Shown: one piece after another, positions 15,035 to 24,469 of the stretch
Layout of the letters: each line of letters begins with the position of its first letter
Numbering within the stretch: position 1 is the first letter of the stretch
Assembly: GCF_024529975.1 (NCBI RefSeq)
Contig: NZ_AP024897.1
Coordinates: 3,286,001-3,350,000 of the forward strand
Reading direction: 5' to 3'
From: Vibrio quintilis
GTDB lineage: Bacteria; Pseudomonadota; Gammaproteobacteria; Enterobacterales; Vibrionaceae
Length of the DNA stretch: 64,000 bases
The notes under the pieces: generated by a model
Seen by the model: only the letters and a program-made list of their open reading frames with translations
Databases searched by the model: none
Told to the model about the DNA's origin: nothing
Position numbers and translations under genes: made by a program

Positions 15035-17791
15035 ATGAACCACTTCACCCTCCCTTTATCAGGACTTCATTGCATGGGTTGTGTCCGGAAAGTTGAGAAA
15101 AACCTGAAAGAACAACACAACGTCACGATTCATCACCTGTCAGTCACAAAGCTCGATGTCGAAACAGAGGCATCACTCAATGACATTATTTCGCAGATCG
15201 AAACTCTGGGATTTTCAGCCGGAGAAAAGAAATATTTCCGGCTCAAAGGCCTTCATTGCGGTAAGTGTGTCAACAAACTGAACGCACTACTGGCGTCTTC
15301 AGCAGAAAATGCAGCCATTAAGGTGACAAAAGAATCTTTATCGCTCATTTCACTATTATCCGATGAAAGAATTCAGGAACAGGTTGCTTCTGTGGGATTC
15401 GAAGCCTTGCCGGAAACAACTCAAACACCGGTCACTTCTGTATCGGAGCAAACACAAGCAGATACTACTGATAAGCCCCCAAAAGAAACCGGCGTAAAAA
15501 TTCAGGGGGAAGCGGCTTCACAACCATCCACTCATCTGCTCATTCAGGGAATGACATGTGCCAGCTGTGTTTCATCTGTGGAAAAAGCCTTATCATCGCT
15601 CAATGGCGTGCAATTGGTACAAGTGAATCTCGCAGAGCAAAGTGCAGAGGTTTACAGCGCTGACCCACTTCCGTCTCAGGAGTTAATCGATGCTGTCCGG
15701 TCAGCCGGATACGATGCAGAAAAAACAGATGATCTGCTTCAGCAGCAGGAAAAACAGCAAAATGCTTTTCAAGTCGCCATCAAAAAATATCAAACCAATG
15801 CCTTGATGGGATTGGTTGTCGGCGCTCCCATCATGTTATGGGGTGTTCTGGGGGGCACCATGGCTGTAGAAACACGCTCAGAACAACTTGGATGGGGAAC
15901 CATCGGTTTCATTTGTCTGTTGCTGTTATGTACTGCCGGTAAATCTTTCTATAGAAATGCCTGGCAATCACTCAGGCACCGCAGGGCTACTATGGATACA
16001 CTCGTCGCACTGGGTACCGGAGCTGCCTGGCTTTACTCCATCGTTGTCGTTCTGTTTCCTCAATGGTTTCCCACTCTTGCCCGCCATGTTTATTTTGAGG
16101 CCAGCGCAATGATCATTGGCCTGATTTCACTCGGTCATGCGATTGAGATGAAAGCCAAATCAAAAACAACACAGTCACTGCAGGCATTAATTGATTTACA
16201 ACCCCAGCAGGCAACACAAGTGACTGAGAACGGCGACCAAATCATCGCAGTTAATTCGATAAAAAAAGGAATGGTATTAAGAATCAAACCCGGAGACAAA
16301 ATACCGGTCGATGGTACAATTTCAGAGGGCCAGTCTTATCTGGATGAATCGATGTTAACCGGAGAACCGCTTCCTGTGTTCAAATCACCGGGAATGCAAG
16401 TGTCGGCAGGAACACTGAATCACGATGGAAGCCTGCTTGTTTCTGCAACCGGCACCGGTAGTCATACCATGCTTTCCCGCATTATCCAGATGGTCCGGCG
16501 GGCTCAGAGCAGTAAACCACCGATGGCAAAAATGGCTGATCAAATAGCTTCAGTCTTTGTACCTGTCGTTGTCGTGATTGCTGTATTTTCTGCACTGATG
16601 TGGTTCTGGTTCGGCCCGGAACCCAAAATCAGCCATATGTTGATCGCAGCGACAACGGTTCTGATTATTGCCTGCCCATGTGCACTGGGTCTGGCCACAC
16701 CACTTTCCGTCACCGTAGGAATCGGAAAAGCCGCAGAAATGGGCATACTGATCCGTGATGCTGATGTACTTCAGACAGCAAGCCAAATCGATACAGTTGT
16801 TTTTGATAAAACAGGGACGCTGACAGAAGGGAAACCCAAAGTCCGCCATATCAAGGCAATCGATTTTTCAACCGATGAGTTACTTTCAGTTATCTATGCA
16901 ATTGAACAACAGTCTGACCACCCCGTCGCAAAAGCTATCTGTGAATATGCAATGGCAGAGAATATCACACCCGCTGAAACCCGGAATTTTAAGAACCTGA
17001 GTGGCAGAGGCCTGAACGCAACCTACCAGGATGAACCGGTCCATATTGGTTCCGTTCAGCACATGCAGATGCTGCAAATCAACCTGGAAGCCATTGAGCA
17101 TGTGATAACACAAGCAGAACAACAAACCTGGACACCAATCATCGTTGCGATCGGTACAGAGGTTCGTGGCATGATTGCGCTCTCCGATCAGATTAAACCA
17201 GATGCTTATCAGGTCATTAAAGCGCTAAAGGAACGTGACATCAAAACCGTAATGCTAACCGGAGATAATCAGGCCGTCGCACAATCTGTGGCTGATAGCT
17301 TAGGTATCGATACGGTGTTTTCTCAGGTTCTTCCTGAGCAGAAAGCCGCACATATTATCAGACTGCAGCAGCAAGGACGTCATATCGCTATGATTGGAGA
17401 CGGAATTAATGATGCACCGGCACTTGCACAGGCAGATCTCGGCGTAGCAATGGGTTGCGGTAGTGATATTGCCATCGAAAGTGCTCAGGTCACTTTTCTG
17501 CATAACTCTCCGTTGATGATTGTGGATACGATAAAATTATCCGGAGCGGTTCTGAAAAATATCAAACAAAATTTACTGGGCGCTTTTTTCTATAATTCAC
17601 TGGGAATACCAGTGGCTGCCGGCATACTGTATCCCGTATTTGGTTTTTTGCTGAGTCCGGTCATTGCCGGGGCAGCGATGGCATTGTCGTCCATCACGGT
17701 TGTGAGTAATGCAAACCGGCTTCACCGCTATAAACCTCATCTGGAAGTTCCGGCGGATACATCAGACATTCAAACAAAAAATTCAGAATAG
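15035..17791 (+). CDS. copA: Copper-exporting P1B-type ATPase CopA
   Basis: CopA pumps Cu(I) from the cytoplasm. The protein has 918 residues when started at ATG 15035, which has GAGGAAC before it; the open frame upstream covers the promoter and is not translated. Three heavy-metal-binding domains are seen with CxxC at C13/C16 (GLHCMGC), C75/C78 (GLHCGKC) and C175/C178 (GMTCASC). After these come the membrane helices, the MLTGEP actuator loop, the IIACPCALG transport site, the DKTGTLTEG phosphorylation site, the SDHPVAKA nucleotide site and [10 protein letters not shown]. Three N-terminal domains and two GLHC variants are more than the two GMxC domains of E. coli. It is regulated by the CueR-type promoter just upstream. 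Confidence 0.95.
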   Translation: MNHFTLPLSGLHCMGCVRKVEKNLKEQHNVTIHHLSVTKLDVETEASLNDIISQIETLGFSAGEKKYFRLKGLHCGKCVNKLNALLASSAENAAIKVTKESLSLISLLSDERIQEQVASVGFEALPETTQTPVTSVSEQTQADTTDKPPKETGVKIQGEAASQPSTHLLIQGMTCASCVSSVEKALSSLNGVQLVQVNLAEQSAEVYSADPLPSQELIDAVRSAGYDAEKTDDLLQQQEKQQNAFQVAIKKYQTNALMGLVVGAPIMLWGVLGGTMAVETRSEQLGWGTIGFICLLLLCTAGKSFYRNAWQSLRHRRATMDTLVALGTGAAWLYSIVVVLFPQWFPTLARHVYFEASAMIIGLISLGHAIEMKAKSKTTQSLQALIDLQPQQATQVTENGDQIIAVNSIKKGMVLRIKPGDKIPVDGTISEGQSYLDESMLTGEPLPVFKSPGMQVSAGTLNHDGSLLVSATGTGSHTMLSRIIQMVRRAQSSKPPMAKMADQIASVFVPVVVVIAVFSALMWFWFGPEPKISHMLIAATTVLIIACPCALGLATPLSVTVGIGKAAEMGILIRDADVLQTASQIDTVVFDKTGTLTEGKPKVRHIKAIDFSTDELLSVIYAIEQQSDHPVAKAICEYAMAENITPAETRNFKNLSGRGLNATYQDEPVHIGSVQHMQMLQINLEAIEHVITQAEQQTWTPIIVAIGTEVRGMIALSDQIKPDAYQVIKALKERDIKTVMLTGDNQAVAQSVADSLGIDTVFSQVLPEQKAAHIIRLQQQGRHIAMIGDGINDAPALAQADLGVAMGCGSDIAIESAQVTFLHNSPLMIVDTIKLSGAVLKNIKQNLLGAFFYNSLGIPVAAGILYPVFGFLLSPVIAGAAMALSSITVVSNANRLHRYKPHLEVPADTSDIQTKNSE

Positions 17792-17820
17792 AAAATAAAC
17801 CAATGCGCCTGAAACAAAAA

Positions 17821-17842
17821 AGCCCCAGCAAATGCTGGGGCT
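17821..17842 (-). terminator. Intrinsic terminator behind the broken tRNA-Pro copy
   Basis: AGCCCCAGC-attt-GCTGGGGCT on the minus strand is a perfect stem followed by TTTTTT. It is duplicated at 17965-17986 with one changed base. Confidence 0.85.
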
Positions 17843-17849
17843 TAGAATG

Positions 17850-17939
17850 TGGTCGGTGAAGAGGGATTCGAACCCCCGACCCTCTGGTCCGCTTTTTATT
17901 GAAAAGAACGGATGCGCTACCAAACTGCGCTACTCTGAA
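17850..17939 (-). pseudogene. Broken duplicate of tRNA-Pro with a replaced anticodon arm
   Basis: The T arm, D arm and CCA end are the same as in the intact tRNA-Pro 144 bases to the right. In place of the 5' anticodon strand and loop there is a 21-base segment that can fold as TCCG ... CGGA with an inner CTTTT/AAAAG pairing. No proline anticodon remains. The 5' acceptor strand (TTCAGAG) cannot pair with the 3' strand (TTCACCG). It is therefore a pseudogene that arose by tandem duplication of the tRNA plus its terminator. Confidence 0.85.
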
Positions 17940-17964
17940 GTTTCGGTTTACAAAAATACAAAAA

Positions 17965-17986
17965 AGCCCCAGCAAATGCTGAGGCT
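17965..17986 (-). terminator. Intrinsic terminator of tRNA-Pro
   Basis: Minus strand AGCCTCAGC-attt-GCTGGGGCT followed by TTTTTT. It has one non-Watson-Crick position compared with the duplicate at 17821-17842. Confidence 0.85.
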
Positions 17987-17993
17987 TAGAATG

Positions 17994-18070
<77 letters not shown>

Positions 18071-18114
18071 AAAAGAAACATTTTCTGTTCATCAGAATGT
18101 CTCATTCGGGGCGT

Positions 18115-18142
18115 ATAATACGGATTCTTTGCTTTGAAGCAA
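18115..18142 (-). promoter_or_regulatory. Promoter of tRNA-Pro
   Basis: On the minus strand TTGCTT and TATTAT are 16 bases apart, followed by the GC-rich discriminator acgcccc typical of stable-RNA promoters under stringent control. It lies 45 bases before the tRNA. Confidence 0.65.
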
Positions 18143-18510
18143 CCTATTTCCACAAGTTTTTCAAAAAAAAAAGCCAACTGGTCAAAAGATACCCTCGATT
18201 GTATATAAATGTGACTGTATACACATATTATTCAACAAAAATTCAACCTGTTAGATACAATTGATCCAGATCAGCATTGGCCAGTGAATTACGGCTTAAT
18301 GTGACCTCTGTTGTTGCTATCAATTACAGGAATTTAAGGTGTGAATCTTTGCTTCTGATTGCGAATATCTGACAGCTAAACCCGGGTTCCGCTATTTTTT
18401 GTATCGTTATCAATGACAAATCTCCTCACTAGATCGCTTAGCAACTGTGAATCAAAGCAGGACAATGCTACGCACCGGAGCGGATTTTTTATCCACTCCG
18501 GTTTTTTATA
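18143..18510 (+). other. Gene-free stretch ending in an orphan terminator; possible small RNA
   Basis: No protein-coding gene is credible here. At 18474-18507 ACCGGAG and CTCCGGT pair around a 15-nt loop and are followed by TTTTT, a good intrinsic terminator on the plus strand. It ends no visible gene: the nearest upstream genes are the minus-strand tRNAs. A short transcript from within this stretch is possible, but no convincing promoter was identified. Confidence 0.4.
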
Positions 18511-18727
18511 TTTTCCACCAACGTCTGCTTCAGCGTTCGCATTTCCTGACAACAAAATGCTTCTTTGTATATGAATATTCATTTCTTCCATATACCCCAC
18601 CTGACGAACAAATGATAAACTCCGGACTATGGTATACCGGTGGCAATGTCAAAAATGATTCTGTTCCTCCGGATACATCTGGTTATGTCACCTGACATAC
18701 TTGTCGAATCTGGTTTGGAGTCCCGCT

Positions 18728-19312
18728 ATGTCTCAGGAAGATTTCAATCTGTTTCAGCAGATGGTTCAAGATGTAAAACCTTTAAGTCATGATACAGCAG
18801 AGCTGAAAGCCAGCCATCAGGCGACGGAAGCTCAGTTAGCCAGGCGGGAAGCCGCTGTATTCATTCATGAAGATGATCAGGATTATCTTTCTTTAAATCA
18901 TGCCCCCATGCTTAAGCCATATGATGTTATTGAATTTAAAAGAAATGGTGTACAGGATGGTGTTTACCGGAAATTACGTCTGGGAAAATACCCGGTTCAG
19001 GCAAGGCTGGATCTTCACCGCCACACGCTTGAACAAGCCAGAAAAGAAGTAATTAAGTTTATCAGTCAGTGTATGAAAATGGATATCCGGACGGTTGTAA
19101 TTGTCCACGGAAAGGGGGAGCGCTCGAATCCCCCGGCATTACTGAAAAGTTTTATTGCTCACTGGATGCCGCAAATCGATGATGTGCAGTGCGTTCACAG
19201 TGCTCAACCTCTGCACGGAGGAACCGGCGCTGTTTATATCCTGCTGAGAAAAAGTCAGGCCAAAAAGCTGGAAAACAGAGAGCGGCATCAGAAAAGGCAT
19301 CAAATATCCTGA
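18728..19312 (+). CDS. smrA: Smr-domain DNA endonuclease SmrA
   Basis: The protein has 194 residues. The N-terminal half (FNLFQQMVQDVKPL, FKRNGVQDGVYRKLRLGKY) matches E. coli SmrA (YdaL). The Smr domain at ~100-180 carries LDLHRHTLEQA, VIVHGKG and GGTGAVYILL, the conserved DxH and HGKG blocks of nicking endonucleases related to the MutS2 C-terminus. The start is ATG 18728, with GGAG 7 bases before it; a TTG at 18701 would extend the frame without support. The biological role of SmrA is poorly known. It converges with upp on a shared terminator. Confidence 0.88.
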   Translation: MSQEDFNLFQQMVQDVKPLSHDTAELKASHQATEAQLARREAAVFIHEDDQDYLSLNHAPMLKPYDVIEFKRNGVQDGVYRKLRLGKYPVQARLDLHRHTLEQARKEVIKFISQCMKMDIRTVVIVHGKGERSNPPALLKSFIAHWMPQIDDVQCVHSAQPLHGGTGAVYILLRKSQAKKLENRERHQKRHQIS

Positions 19313-19327
19313 AGAAAAAATGATATA

Positions 19328-19363
19328 AAAAAACACTGGCGATATACTCAGCCAGTGTTTTTT
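19328..19363. terminator. Bidirectional terminator between smrA and upp
   Basis: AAAAAACACTGGC and GCCAGTGTTTTTT form a 13-bp arm pair around a 10-nt loop. Confidence 0.9.
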
Positions 19364-19380
19364 ATTCGCTTATTTCACGC

Positions 19381-20007
19381 TTACTTCGTACCAAAAATCT
19401 TATCGCCGGCATCACCTAAACCAGGAACAATATAACCTTTGTCGTTCAGCTTCTCATCAATCGCAGCAGTATAAAGCTCAACATCAGGGTGTGCTTTTTC
19501 TAATGCTTCAATCCCTTCCGGTGCCGCAACCAGGACCAATACTTTAAAGTTCTTGCAGCCATTTGCTTTCAGTAAGTCAATCGTTGCAATCATGGAACCA
19601 CCAGTTGCCAGCATCGGATCAACAACCAGTGCAATGCGTTCCTCAATGTTTGAAGCAATTTTATTAAAATAAGGCACAGGCTGAAGCGTTTCTTCATCCC
19701 GGTAAATCCCAACAACACTAATCCGGGCACTTGGAATATGCTCCAGAACGCCATCCATCATCCCGAGTCCGGCTCTCAGAATAGGGACAACTGTCACTTT
19801 TTTACCTTTTAGCTGATCAACTTCAACCGGCCCGTTCCAGCCTTCAATTGTCACTTTTTCTGTTTCGAAGTTCGCGGTTGCTTCATAAGTCAATAAACTA
19901 CCAACCTCAGTCGCCAGTTCACGAAAACGTTTTGTGCTGATATCGCCTTCCCTCATCAGGCCTAATTTGTGCTTGACCAAAGGATGTTTAATTTCAACCA
20001 CTTTCAT
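19381..20007 (-). CDS. upp: Uracil phosphoribosyltransferase
   Basis: The enzyme converts uracil and PRPP to UMP in pyrimidine salvage. The 208-residue sequence is almost the E. coli protein: [17 protein letters not shown] at the start, the [13 protein letters not shown] block, the PRPP-binding DPMLATGGS and a C-terminal [18 protein letters not shown] precedes the ATG. As in E. coli it is divergent from purMN. No uracil permease gene (uraA) follows it here; smrA does. Confidence 0.97.
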   Translation of the reverse strand: MKVVEIKHPLVKHKLGLMREGDISTKRFRELATEVGSLLTYEATANFETEKVTIEGWNGPVEVDQLKGKKVTVVPILRAGLGMMDGVLEHIPSARISVVGIYRDEETLQPVPYFNKIASNIEERIALVVDPMLATGGSMIATIDLLKANGCKNFKVLVLVAAPEGIEALEKAHPDVELYTAAIDEKLNDKGYIVPGLGDAGDKIFGTK

Positions 20008-20203
20008 CTACATCTCCGACAATAATCTCATTAATAAACTCTCCGATTATATACCGAAATGTAACGAAACGTCAGAACACAAACTGATCACCTGAATAAA
20101 TTTCATAGTCGTTACATAAAAAAATCAGCGTCATACACAGATTAATGACAAAAAATACCAGCAGGAAAATCAGCAAAAATGATTTTTACAGCGAAGAAAA
20201 TGC

Positions 20204-20219
20204 ACGCAAACGTTTTCCT
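20204..20219. promoter_or_regulatory. PurR operator in front of purMN
   Basis: ACGCAAACGTTTTCCT matches the 16-bp PurR consensus ACGCAAACGTTTTCGT at all but one base. A TATAAT at 20222-20227 just behind it is the likely -10 of purM, so bound PurR would block RNA polymerase when purines are plentiful. Confidence 0.85.
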
Positions 20220-20283
20220 TTTATAATTTTCCCTTGTAGAATAGCGCCGTTTTCATATCCAACCAACAAACGAGGATGACCCC

Positions 20284-21324
20284 GTGACTGGACAAAACAA
20301 GTCTCTGAGTTACAAAGATGCCGGTGTTGACATTGATGCAGGTAATGCACTTGTTGATAGAATTAAAGGTGCAGTAAAACAGACCCGCCGCCCTGAAGTA
20401 ATGGGAGGTTTAGGCGGTTTTGGTGCTTTATGCGAAATCCCAGCGAAATATTCTCATCCTGTTTTGGTTTCAGGTACTGATGGTGTTGGCACAAAGCTGC
20501 GTCTGGCTTTGGATATGAAGAAGCATGACACCATCGGCATTGATTTAGTTGCTATGTGTGTCAATGATCTGATCGTACAAGGTGCTGAGCCTTTGTTTTT
20601 CCTCGATTATTATGCCACAGGAAAACTGGACGTTGATACAGCAGCGGATGTTGTGACCGGTATTGCTGATGGCTGTAAATTAGCTGGCTGCGCATTGATT
20701 GGCGGTGAAACAGCAGAAATGCCCGGCATGTACGATGGCAATGATTATGATGTCGCTGGTTTCTGTGTCGGTGTTGTTGAAAAAGAAGAAATCATCGACG
20801 GTTCAAAAGTCAGTGCTGGCGATAGTCTGATCGCTGTTGGTTCCAGTGGTCCGCACTCAAATGGCTTTTCTCTGATCCGGAAGGTGATTGAAGTTTCCGG
20901 CGCAGATTTAAATGAAAAGCTGGAAAATAAAACCATTGGTGAGCATCTGCTCGAACCCACCAAAATCTATATTCAATCCGGGTTAAAACTCATCGCTGAA
21001 CATGATATTCATGCCATTTCTCATATTACCGGCGGTGGTTTCTGGGAAAATATTCCAAGGGTTCTGCCTGAAAATACAAAAGCAGTCATTCAGGGAAATA
21101 GCTGGGAGTGGCCGGCAATCTTTAAGTGGCTGCAAGAAAAAGGGAATGTAGATACCCGCGAAATGTACCGGACCTTTAATTGTGGTGTCGGACTGATTAT
21201 CGCTCTTCCTTCTGATCAGGCTCAGTCTGCGGTTGAACTTTTAAAAGCAGAAGGTGAAAATGCATGGGTTATCGGCCAGATTGAGCAGGCCGGTGCTGAT
21301 GAAGAACAGGTAGAGATAAAATAA
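20284..21324 (+). CDS. purM: Phosphoribosylformylglycinamidine cyclo-ligase (AIR synthetase)
   Basis: The enzyme closes the imidazole ring in step 5 of purine synthesis, using ATP to turn FGAM into AIR. The 346-residue protein starts with GTG at 20284 (CGAGGA before it) and reads [18 protein letters not shown] as in E. coli Pur[22 protein letters not shown], the [11 protein letters not shown] block and the [13 protein letters not shown] block of the ATP-grasp-like PurM fold are visible. purN follows after 4 bases, forming an operon under the PurR box. Confidence 0.97.
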   Translation: MTGQNKSLSYKDAGVDIDAGNALVDRIKGAVKQTRRPEVMGGLGGFGALCEIPAKYSHPVLVSGTDGVGTKLRLALDMKKHDTIGIDLVAMCVNDLIVQGAEPLFFLDYYATGKLDVDTAADVVTGIADGCKLAGCALIGGETAEMPGMYDGNDYDVAGFCVGVVEKEEIIDGSKVSAGDSLIAVGSSGPHSNGFSLIRKVIEVSGADLNEKLENKTIGEHLLEPTKIYIQSGLKLIAEHDIHAISHITGGGFWENIPRVLPENTKAVIQGNSWEWPAIFKWLQEKGNVDTREMYRTFNCGVGLIIALPSDQAQSAVELLKAEGENAWVIGQIEQAGADEEQVEIK

Positions 21325-21328
21325 TTAA

Positions 21329-21973
21329 ATGAAAAGTATTGTTGTATTAGTTTCTGGGAACGGCACGAATCTGCAGGCCATCATTGATGCCTGCAATTCA
21401 GATATTACGAATGGGAAGGTAACAGCCGTTTTTTCAAATAAAGCAGATGCGTATGCTCTGAAAAGAGCTGAAAAAGCCGGAGCAAGTGCAATTTTTATTG
21501 ATCCTAAATCTTTTGATACCAGAGACGCTTTTGATCGTTCCTTAATGGAGCAAATTGATCAATTTAACCCGACACTGATTATCCTTGCCGGATATATGCG
21601 TATCCTGAGTGGAGAGTTTGTCCGCCACTACATGGGAAAAATGATCAATATTCATCCATCACTGCTGCCAAAATATCCGGGGCTGAACACTTATCAACGT
21701 GCGATTCTTGCCGGGGATGAAGAACATGGCACCAGCGTTCATTTTGTAACGGAACAGCTTGATGGCGGGCCGGTCATCCTGCAGGCTAAAGTACCTATTG
21801 ACGATGAAGACACCATTGAGTCTTTGACAGAAAAAGTTCAGGCAGAAGAACACCGGATTTATCCTCTGGTGGCGAAATGGTTTATCGAAGATCGCATCCG
21901 GATGGAAGATGGTAAAGCTTACTTTGATGATAAAGAGCTTGGAGTTCACGGTTATACCGGACCACGAACCTGA
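21329..21973 (+). CDS. purN: Phosphoribosylglycinamide formyltransferase 1
   Basis: The enzyme transfers a formyl group from 10-formyl-tetrahydrofolate to GAR in step 3 of purine synthesis. The 214-residue protein shows VLVSGNGTNLQAI at the start, the catalytic INIHPSLLPKYPG loop (Asn and His) and the conserved Asp of EQLDGGPVI. It is co-transcribed with purM. An IS200-type element begins about 40 bases beyond its stop. Confidence 0.97.
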   Translation: MKSIVVLVSGNGTNLQAIIDACNSDITNGKVTAVFSNKADAYALKRAEKAGASAIFIDPKSFDTRDAFDRSLMEQIDQFNPTLIILAGYMRILSGEFVRHYMGKMINIHPSLLPKYPGLNTYQRAILAGDEEHGTSVHFVTEQLDGGPVILQAKVPIDDEDTIESLTEKVQAEEHRIYPLVAKWFIEDRIRMEDGKAYFDDKELGVHGYTGPRT

Positions 21974-22012
21974 CAGGACGGTATCATCCTTTAAAGCACA
22001 TCAAACAGTAAA

Positions 22013-22617
22013 AATCCGCCTTCTTAGAAGGCGGCTTTGGTTTACAGCCCCCTGAAAGGGAGCATTCTCGCGCTGTTAGTTCATCTTCAACTCTAACTGC
22101 GCCTCGTATTCTTGATCTTTCTTATCTTGGTGTCTGACGTAACGTCTGATGATTTCTTCATTTACGCCAACCGTATCGACAAAGTAACCTCTTGCCCAAA
22201 AATGATTTCCCCAGAGCTTCTTTCTTATATGCGGGAATTTGTTAAACAACCGGATTGCCGAACGTCCTTTCAACATCCCCATCAACGTTGAGATAGACAC
22301 TTTTGGTGGAACTATCACAACCAGATGAACATGATCTTGCTGAACATTTAGTTCCAAGACCTCGCAATCTTTCATATTGCATAAAATATAGATTGAGCGA
22401 TAAAGCTCCTTACCTACGTTACCTTTCAGGATCTTGAATCTGTATTTCGGCGTCCAAACTATATGGTATTTACAACGCCAATAGACATGTGATGAACTTC
22501 TATAGTCGCCCATGTTTTTTGTTTCCTCTTACTTGTGGTGAATAAGAGGTTTACTTCTAACATGGGCATTTCTTCGGGCAATAGCCCCAAGGTTCAATCA
22601 CCACCGCCCAAGGCGGT
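22013..22617 (-). mobile_element. IS200/IS605-type element (transposase only)
   Basis: The element carries a single TnpA gene and has subterminal hairpins instead of inverted repeats, as usual for this superfamily. At the left end on the coding strand there is ACCACCGCC-ttg-GGCGGTGGT (22597-22617). At the right end CCGCCTTC-taa-GAAGGCGG lies at about 22016-22034. No tnpB/IscB-type partner is present. Exact cleavage sites cannot be given because the element makes no target duplication. Confidence 0.8.
22076..22513 (-). CDS. tnpA: IS200-type TnpA (Y1 HUH transposase)
   Basis: The 145-residue single-strand transposase has HUH metal ligands in QQDHVHLVV and the catalytic Tyr in ARGYFVDTVG, preceded by the RSSSHVYWRCKYHIVWTPKYR start typical of this group. 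It acts as a dimer on hairpins in single-stranded DNA. The length is full and no stop interrupts it. It is inserted between purN and the terminator shared with yafJ. Confidence 0.95.
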   Translation of the reverse strand: MGDYRSSSHVYWRCKYHIVWTPKYRFKILKGNVGKELYRSIYILCNMKDCEVLELNVQQDHVHLVVIVPPKVSISTLMGMLKGRSAIRLFNKFPHIRKKLWGNHFWARGYFVDTVGVNEEIIRRYVRHQDKKDQEYEAQLELKMN

Positions 22618-22634
22618 GGTTTAGGGATGACAAT

Positions 22635-22665
22635 AAAAAGAGAAAGGCATTGCCTTTCTCTTTTT
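22635..22665. terminator. Bidirectional terminator behind yafJ
   Basis: AAAAAGAGAAAGGC-att-GCCTTTCTCTTTTT is a 14-bp perfect stem. It probably once served both purN and yafJ; the IS200 element now separates it from purN. Confidence 0.9.
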
Positions 22666-22686
22666 ATTTTAAACTACCTGAAGATG

Positions 22687-23529
22687 CTAACTACATGACG
22701 TGGGAGCCTGACAACCAGGCTTCGCCTCAGCAAACGACACATCTTTCAGTAAAGCCGTATTACTTTCAATCAGTTCACCACCATGAAAAACACTATACTC
22801 TCCCGGTTTCATCCGGTTCCATGCTTCATTGGCAGTTAAAGGCTGAGTCGCAATTACCGTCACCACATCTTCAGGTGACGTTTCTTCCTGAAAGTTGATT
22901 TCCACATCCTCATCAATCAGCGTTGCCTTACCAAAAGGTGCTTTACGGGTTATCCAGTAAAGGTGATTCGTACAATAGGTCATCACATGCTCGCCATCGG
23001 TCAGCAGCATATTAAAGACGCCCATTCCCCTTAACTGATCACAGCAGGAAGCAATAAAACGATAAACATCACCCATATCCTCCGGTGGAGAAGGATATGC
23101 ATCATCCAGTTTTTTGAGCAACCAACAAAAAGCCAGCTCACTATCTGTCTGCCCGACCGGACGGTGATTACCTGTGTCCATTCCCTCAAAACCACTCAGC
23201 TGACCATTATGAGCGAACGTCCAGAATTTTCCCCACAGCTCTCTGGTAAATGGGTGGGTATTCTCCAGGTTCACCTCACCACGATTTGCCTGTCTGATAT
23301 GACTGATTACAGCTTTACTTTTAATCGGGTAATTTTGCACCAGCCGGGCGATTGCCGACTGATAGCCCGGCTTTGGATCTTTGAAAGTCCGAAAGCCTTT
23401 TCCTTCATAGAAGGTAATTCCCCACCCGTCCCGGTGAGGACCCGTTTTACCACCACGCTGAATTAATCCTGTAAAACTAAAGCAGATATCCGTCGGAACA
23501 TTTGCACTCATTCCGAGCAACTCACACAT
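22687..23529 (-). CDS. yafJ: Class II glutamine amidotransferase-like protein YafJ
   Basis: The 280-residue protein is an Ntn-type glutaminase domain with Cys2 as the expected nucleophile after removal of Met (MCELLGMSAN), followed by HRDGWGI, ISHIRQANRG, NTHPF and the FAHNGQL block for glutamine binding. It lacks the synthase domain of GlmS or PurF, so its acceptor is unknown. It lies 48 bases downstream of gmhA on the same strand, the E. coli gene order too, and may be co-transcribed. Confidence 0.9.
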   Translation of the reverse strand: MCELLGMSANVPTDICFSFTGLIQRGGKTGPHRDGWGITFYEGKGFRTFKDPKPGYQSAIARLVQNYPIKSKAVISHIRQANRGEVNLENTHPFTRELWGKFWTFAHNGQLSGFEGMDTGNHRPVGQTDSELAFCWLLKKLDDAYPSPPEDMGDVYRFIASCCDQLRGMGVFNMLLTDGEHVMTYCTNHLYWITRKAPFGKATLIDEDVEINFQEETSPEDVVTVIATQPLTANEAWNRMKPGEYSVFHGGELIESNTALLKDVSFAEAKPGCQAPTSCS

Positions 23530-23577
23530 AAAACCATTCTCCTTTATTATTGTCAGGGACAGCGCTATAAAAAATGA

Positions 23578-24153
23578 TCAGGCCATTTCTTTCTCAACCA
23601 ACATAATTAAAATGTGAATAATTTTAATATGAATCTCCTGAATGCGATCCGCATAACCAAAGTGTGGCACCCGGATTTCAACATCTGCGATACCCGCCAT
23701 TTTCCCGCCATCTTTTCCGGTTAACGCGATGGTTTTCATTCCTTTTTCTTTTGCCGCTTCAATAGCTTTGAGAATATTTCCTGAATTACCAGATGTCGAA
23801 AGCCCGAACAGCACATCTCCCTGAGCACCAACAGCTTCAACATAGCGGGAAAAGACAAACTCATAACCAAAATCATTACTGACGCAAGATAAATGGCTGG
23901 GATCTGATATCGCAATTCCCGGATAACCCGGACGATTTTCACGATAACGGCCAGTCAGCTCTTCGGCAAAATGCATCGCATCGCAATGAGAACCACCATT
24001 TCCACATGAAAGCACTTTGCCTCCCTGTTTAAATGAATCAGCAAGCAGCTTTGCTGCTTTTTCTATTTGCGCAATATTCTCGTCATTACTTAAAAAATTA
24101 TTTAAAACATCAGCGGCTTCAGCCAGCTCATTTTTAATTAAATCCTGATACAT
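23578..24153 (-). CDS. gmhA: Sedoheptulose 7-phosphate isomerase
   Basis: The enzyme converts sedoheptulose 7-phosphate to D-glycero-D-manno-heptose 7-phosphate, the first step towards the heptose of the lipopolysaccharide inner core. The 191-residue SIS-domain protein has [31 protein letters not shown] for phosphate binding and the C-terminal [13 protein letters not shown] helix with its catalytic His. It heads the gmhA-yafJ unit and is divergent from fadE. Confidence 0.96.
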   Translation of the reverse strand: MYQDLIKNELAEAADVLNNFLSNDENIAQIEKAAKLLADSFKQGGKVLSCGNGGSHCDAMHFAEELTGRYRENRPGYPGIAISDPSHLSCVSNDFGYEFVFSRYVEAVGAQGDVLFGLSTSGNSGNILKAIEAAKEKGMKTIALTGKDGGKMAGIADVEIRVPHFGYADRIQEIHIKIIHILIMLVEKEMA

Positions 24154-24402
24154 GGGCCTGTTTCTCTTTGATATACCGAAAATTATGTCACTATTGAAGT
24201 AACCGGAACGATTACATTGAGTTTACCCCAACAAACGATTCTGTCGAGTCTGTGAGTATCAGATTGCTGGCATTGGCCTCAATTCAACTGACAAATTACC
24301 AGGGGCTGTTGACCTTTCACATACAATTTTGCAGCGATTTGTTCGTGCTTTATACAGGGCCCCCGAAGAACTATTGACAGAAATAACAGAGTTACATCAC
24401 GA
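24154..24402. other. Divergent gmhA/fadE intergenic region
   Basis: No gene is seen. It holds the promoters of gmhA (leftward) and fadE (rightward). A TTGACA at 24374-24379 is a candidate -35 for fadE, but no good -10 lies at the right spacing. Confidence 0.4.
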
Positions 24403-24419
24403 AACTGGTAGGACCATCT
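24403..24419 (+). promoter_or_regulatory. FadR operator of fadE
   Basis: AACTGGTAGGACCATCT closely matches the 17-bp FadR site (AACTGGTCNGACCTGTT type), with the central CTGGT...GACCA dyad kept. It lies 51 bases before the fadE start, placed for repression that is lifted by long-chain acyl-CoA. Confidence 0.75.
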
Positions 24420-24469
24420 GTTAAGCACTACGCTTAAAACAGATAAATCCTCTCAGGAAGGAAAGACGT

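Noticed and set aside
18447..18695. 82-residue open frame before smrA
   Set aside because: It covers the orphan terminator and has no ribosome-binding site.
22668..22695. Possible third copy of the palindromic repeat (cctgaagatgc near 22679)
   Set aside because: Only part of one arm and loop is present and nothing complementary follows.
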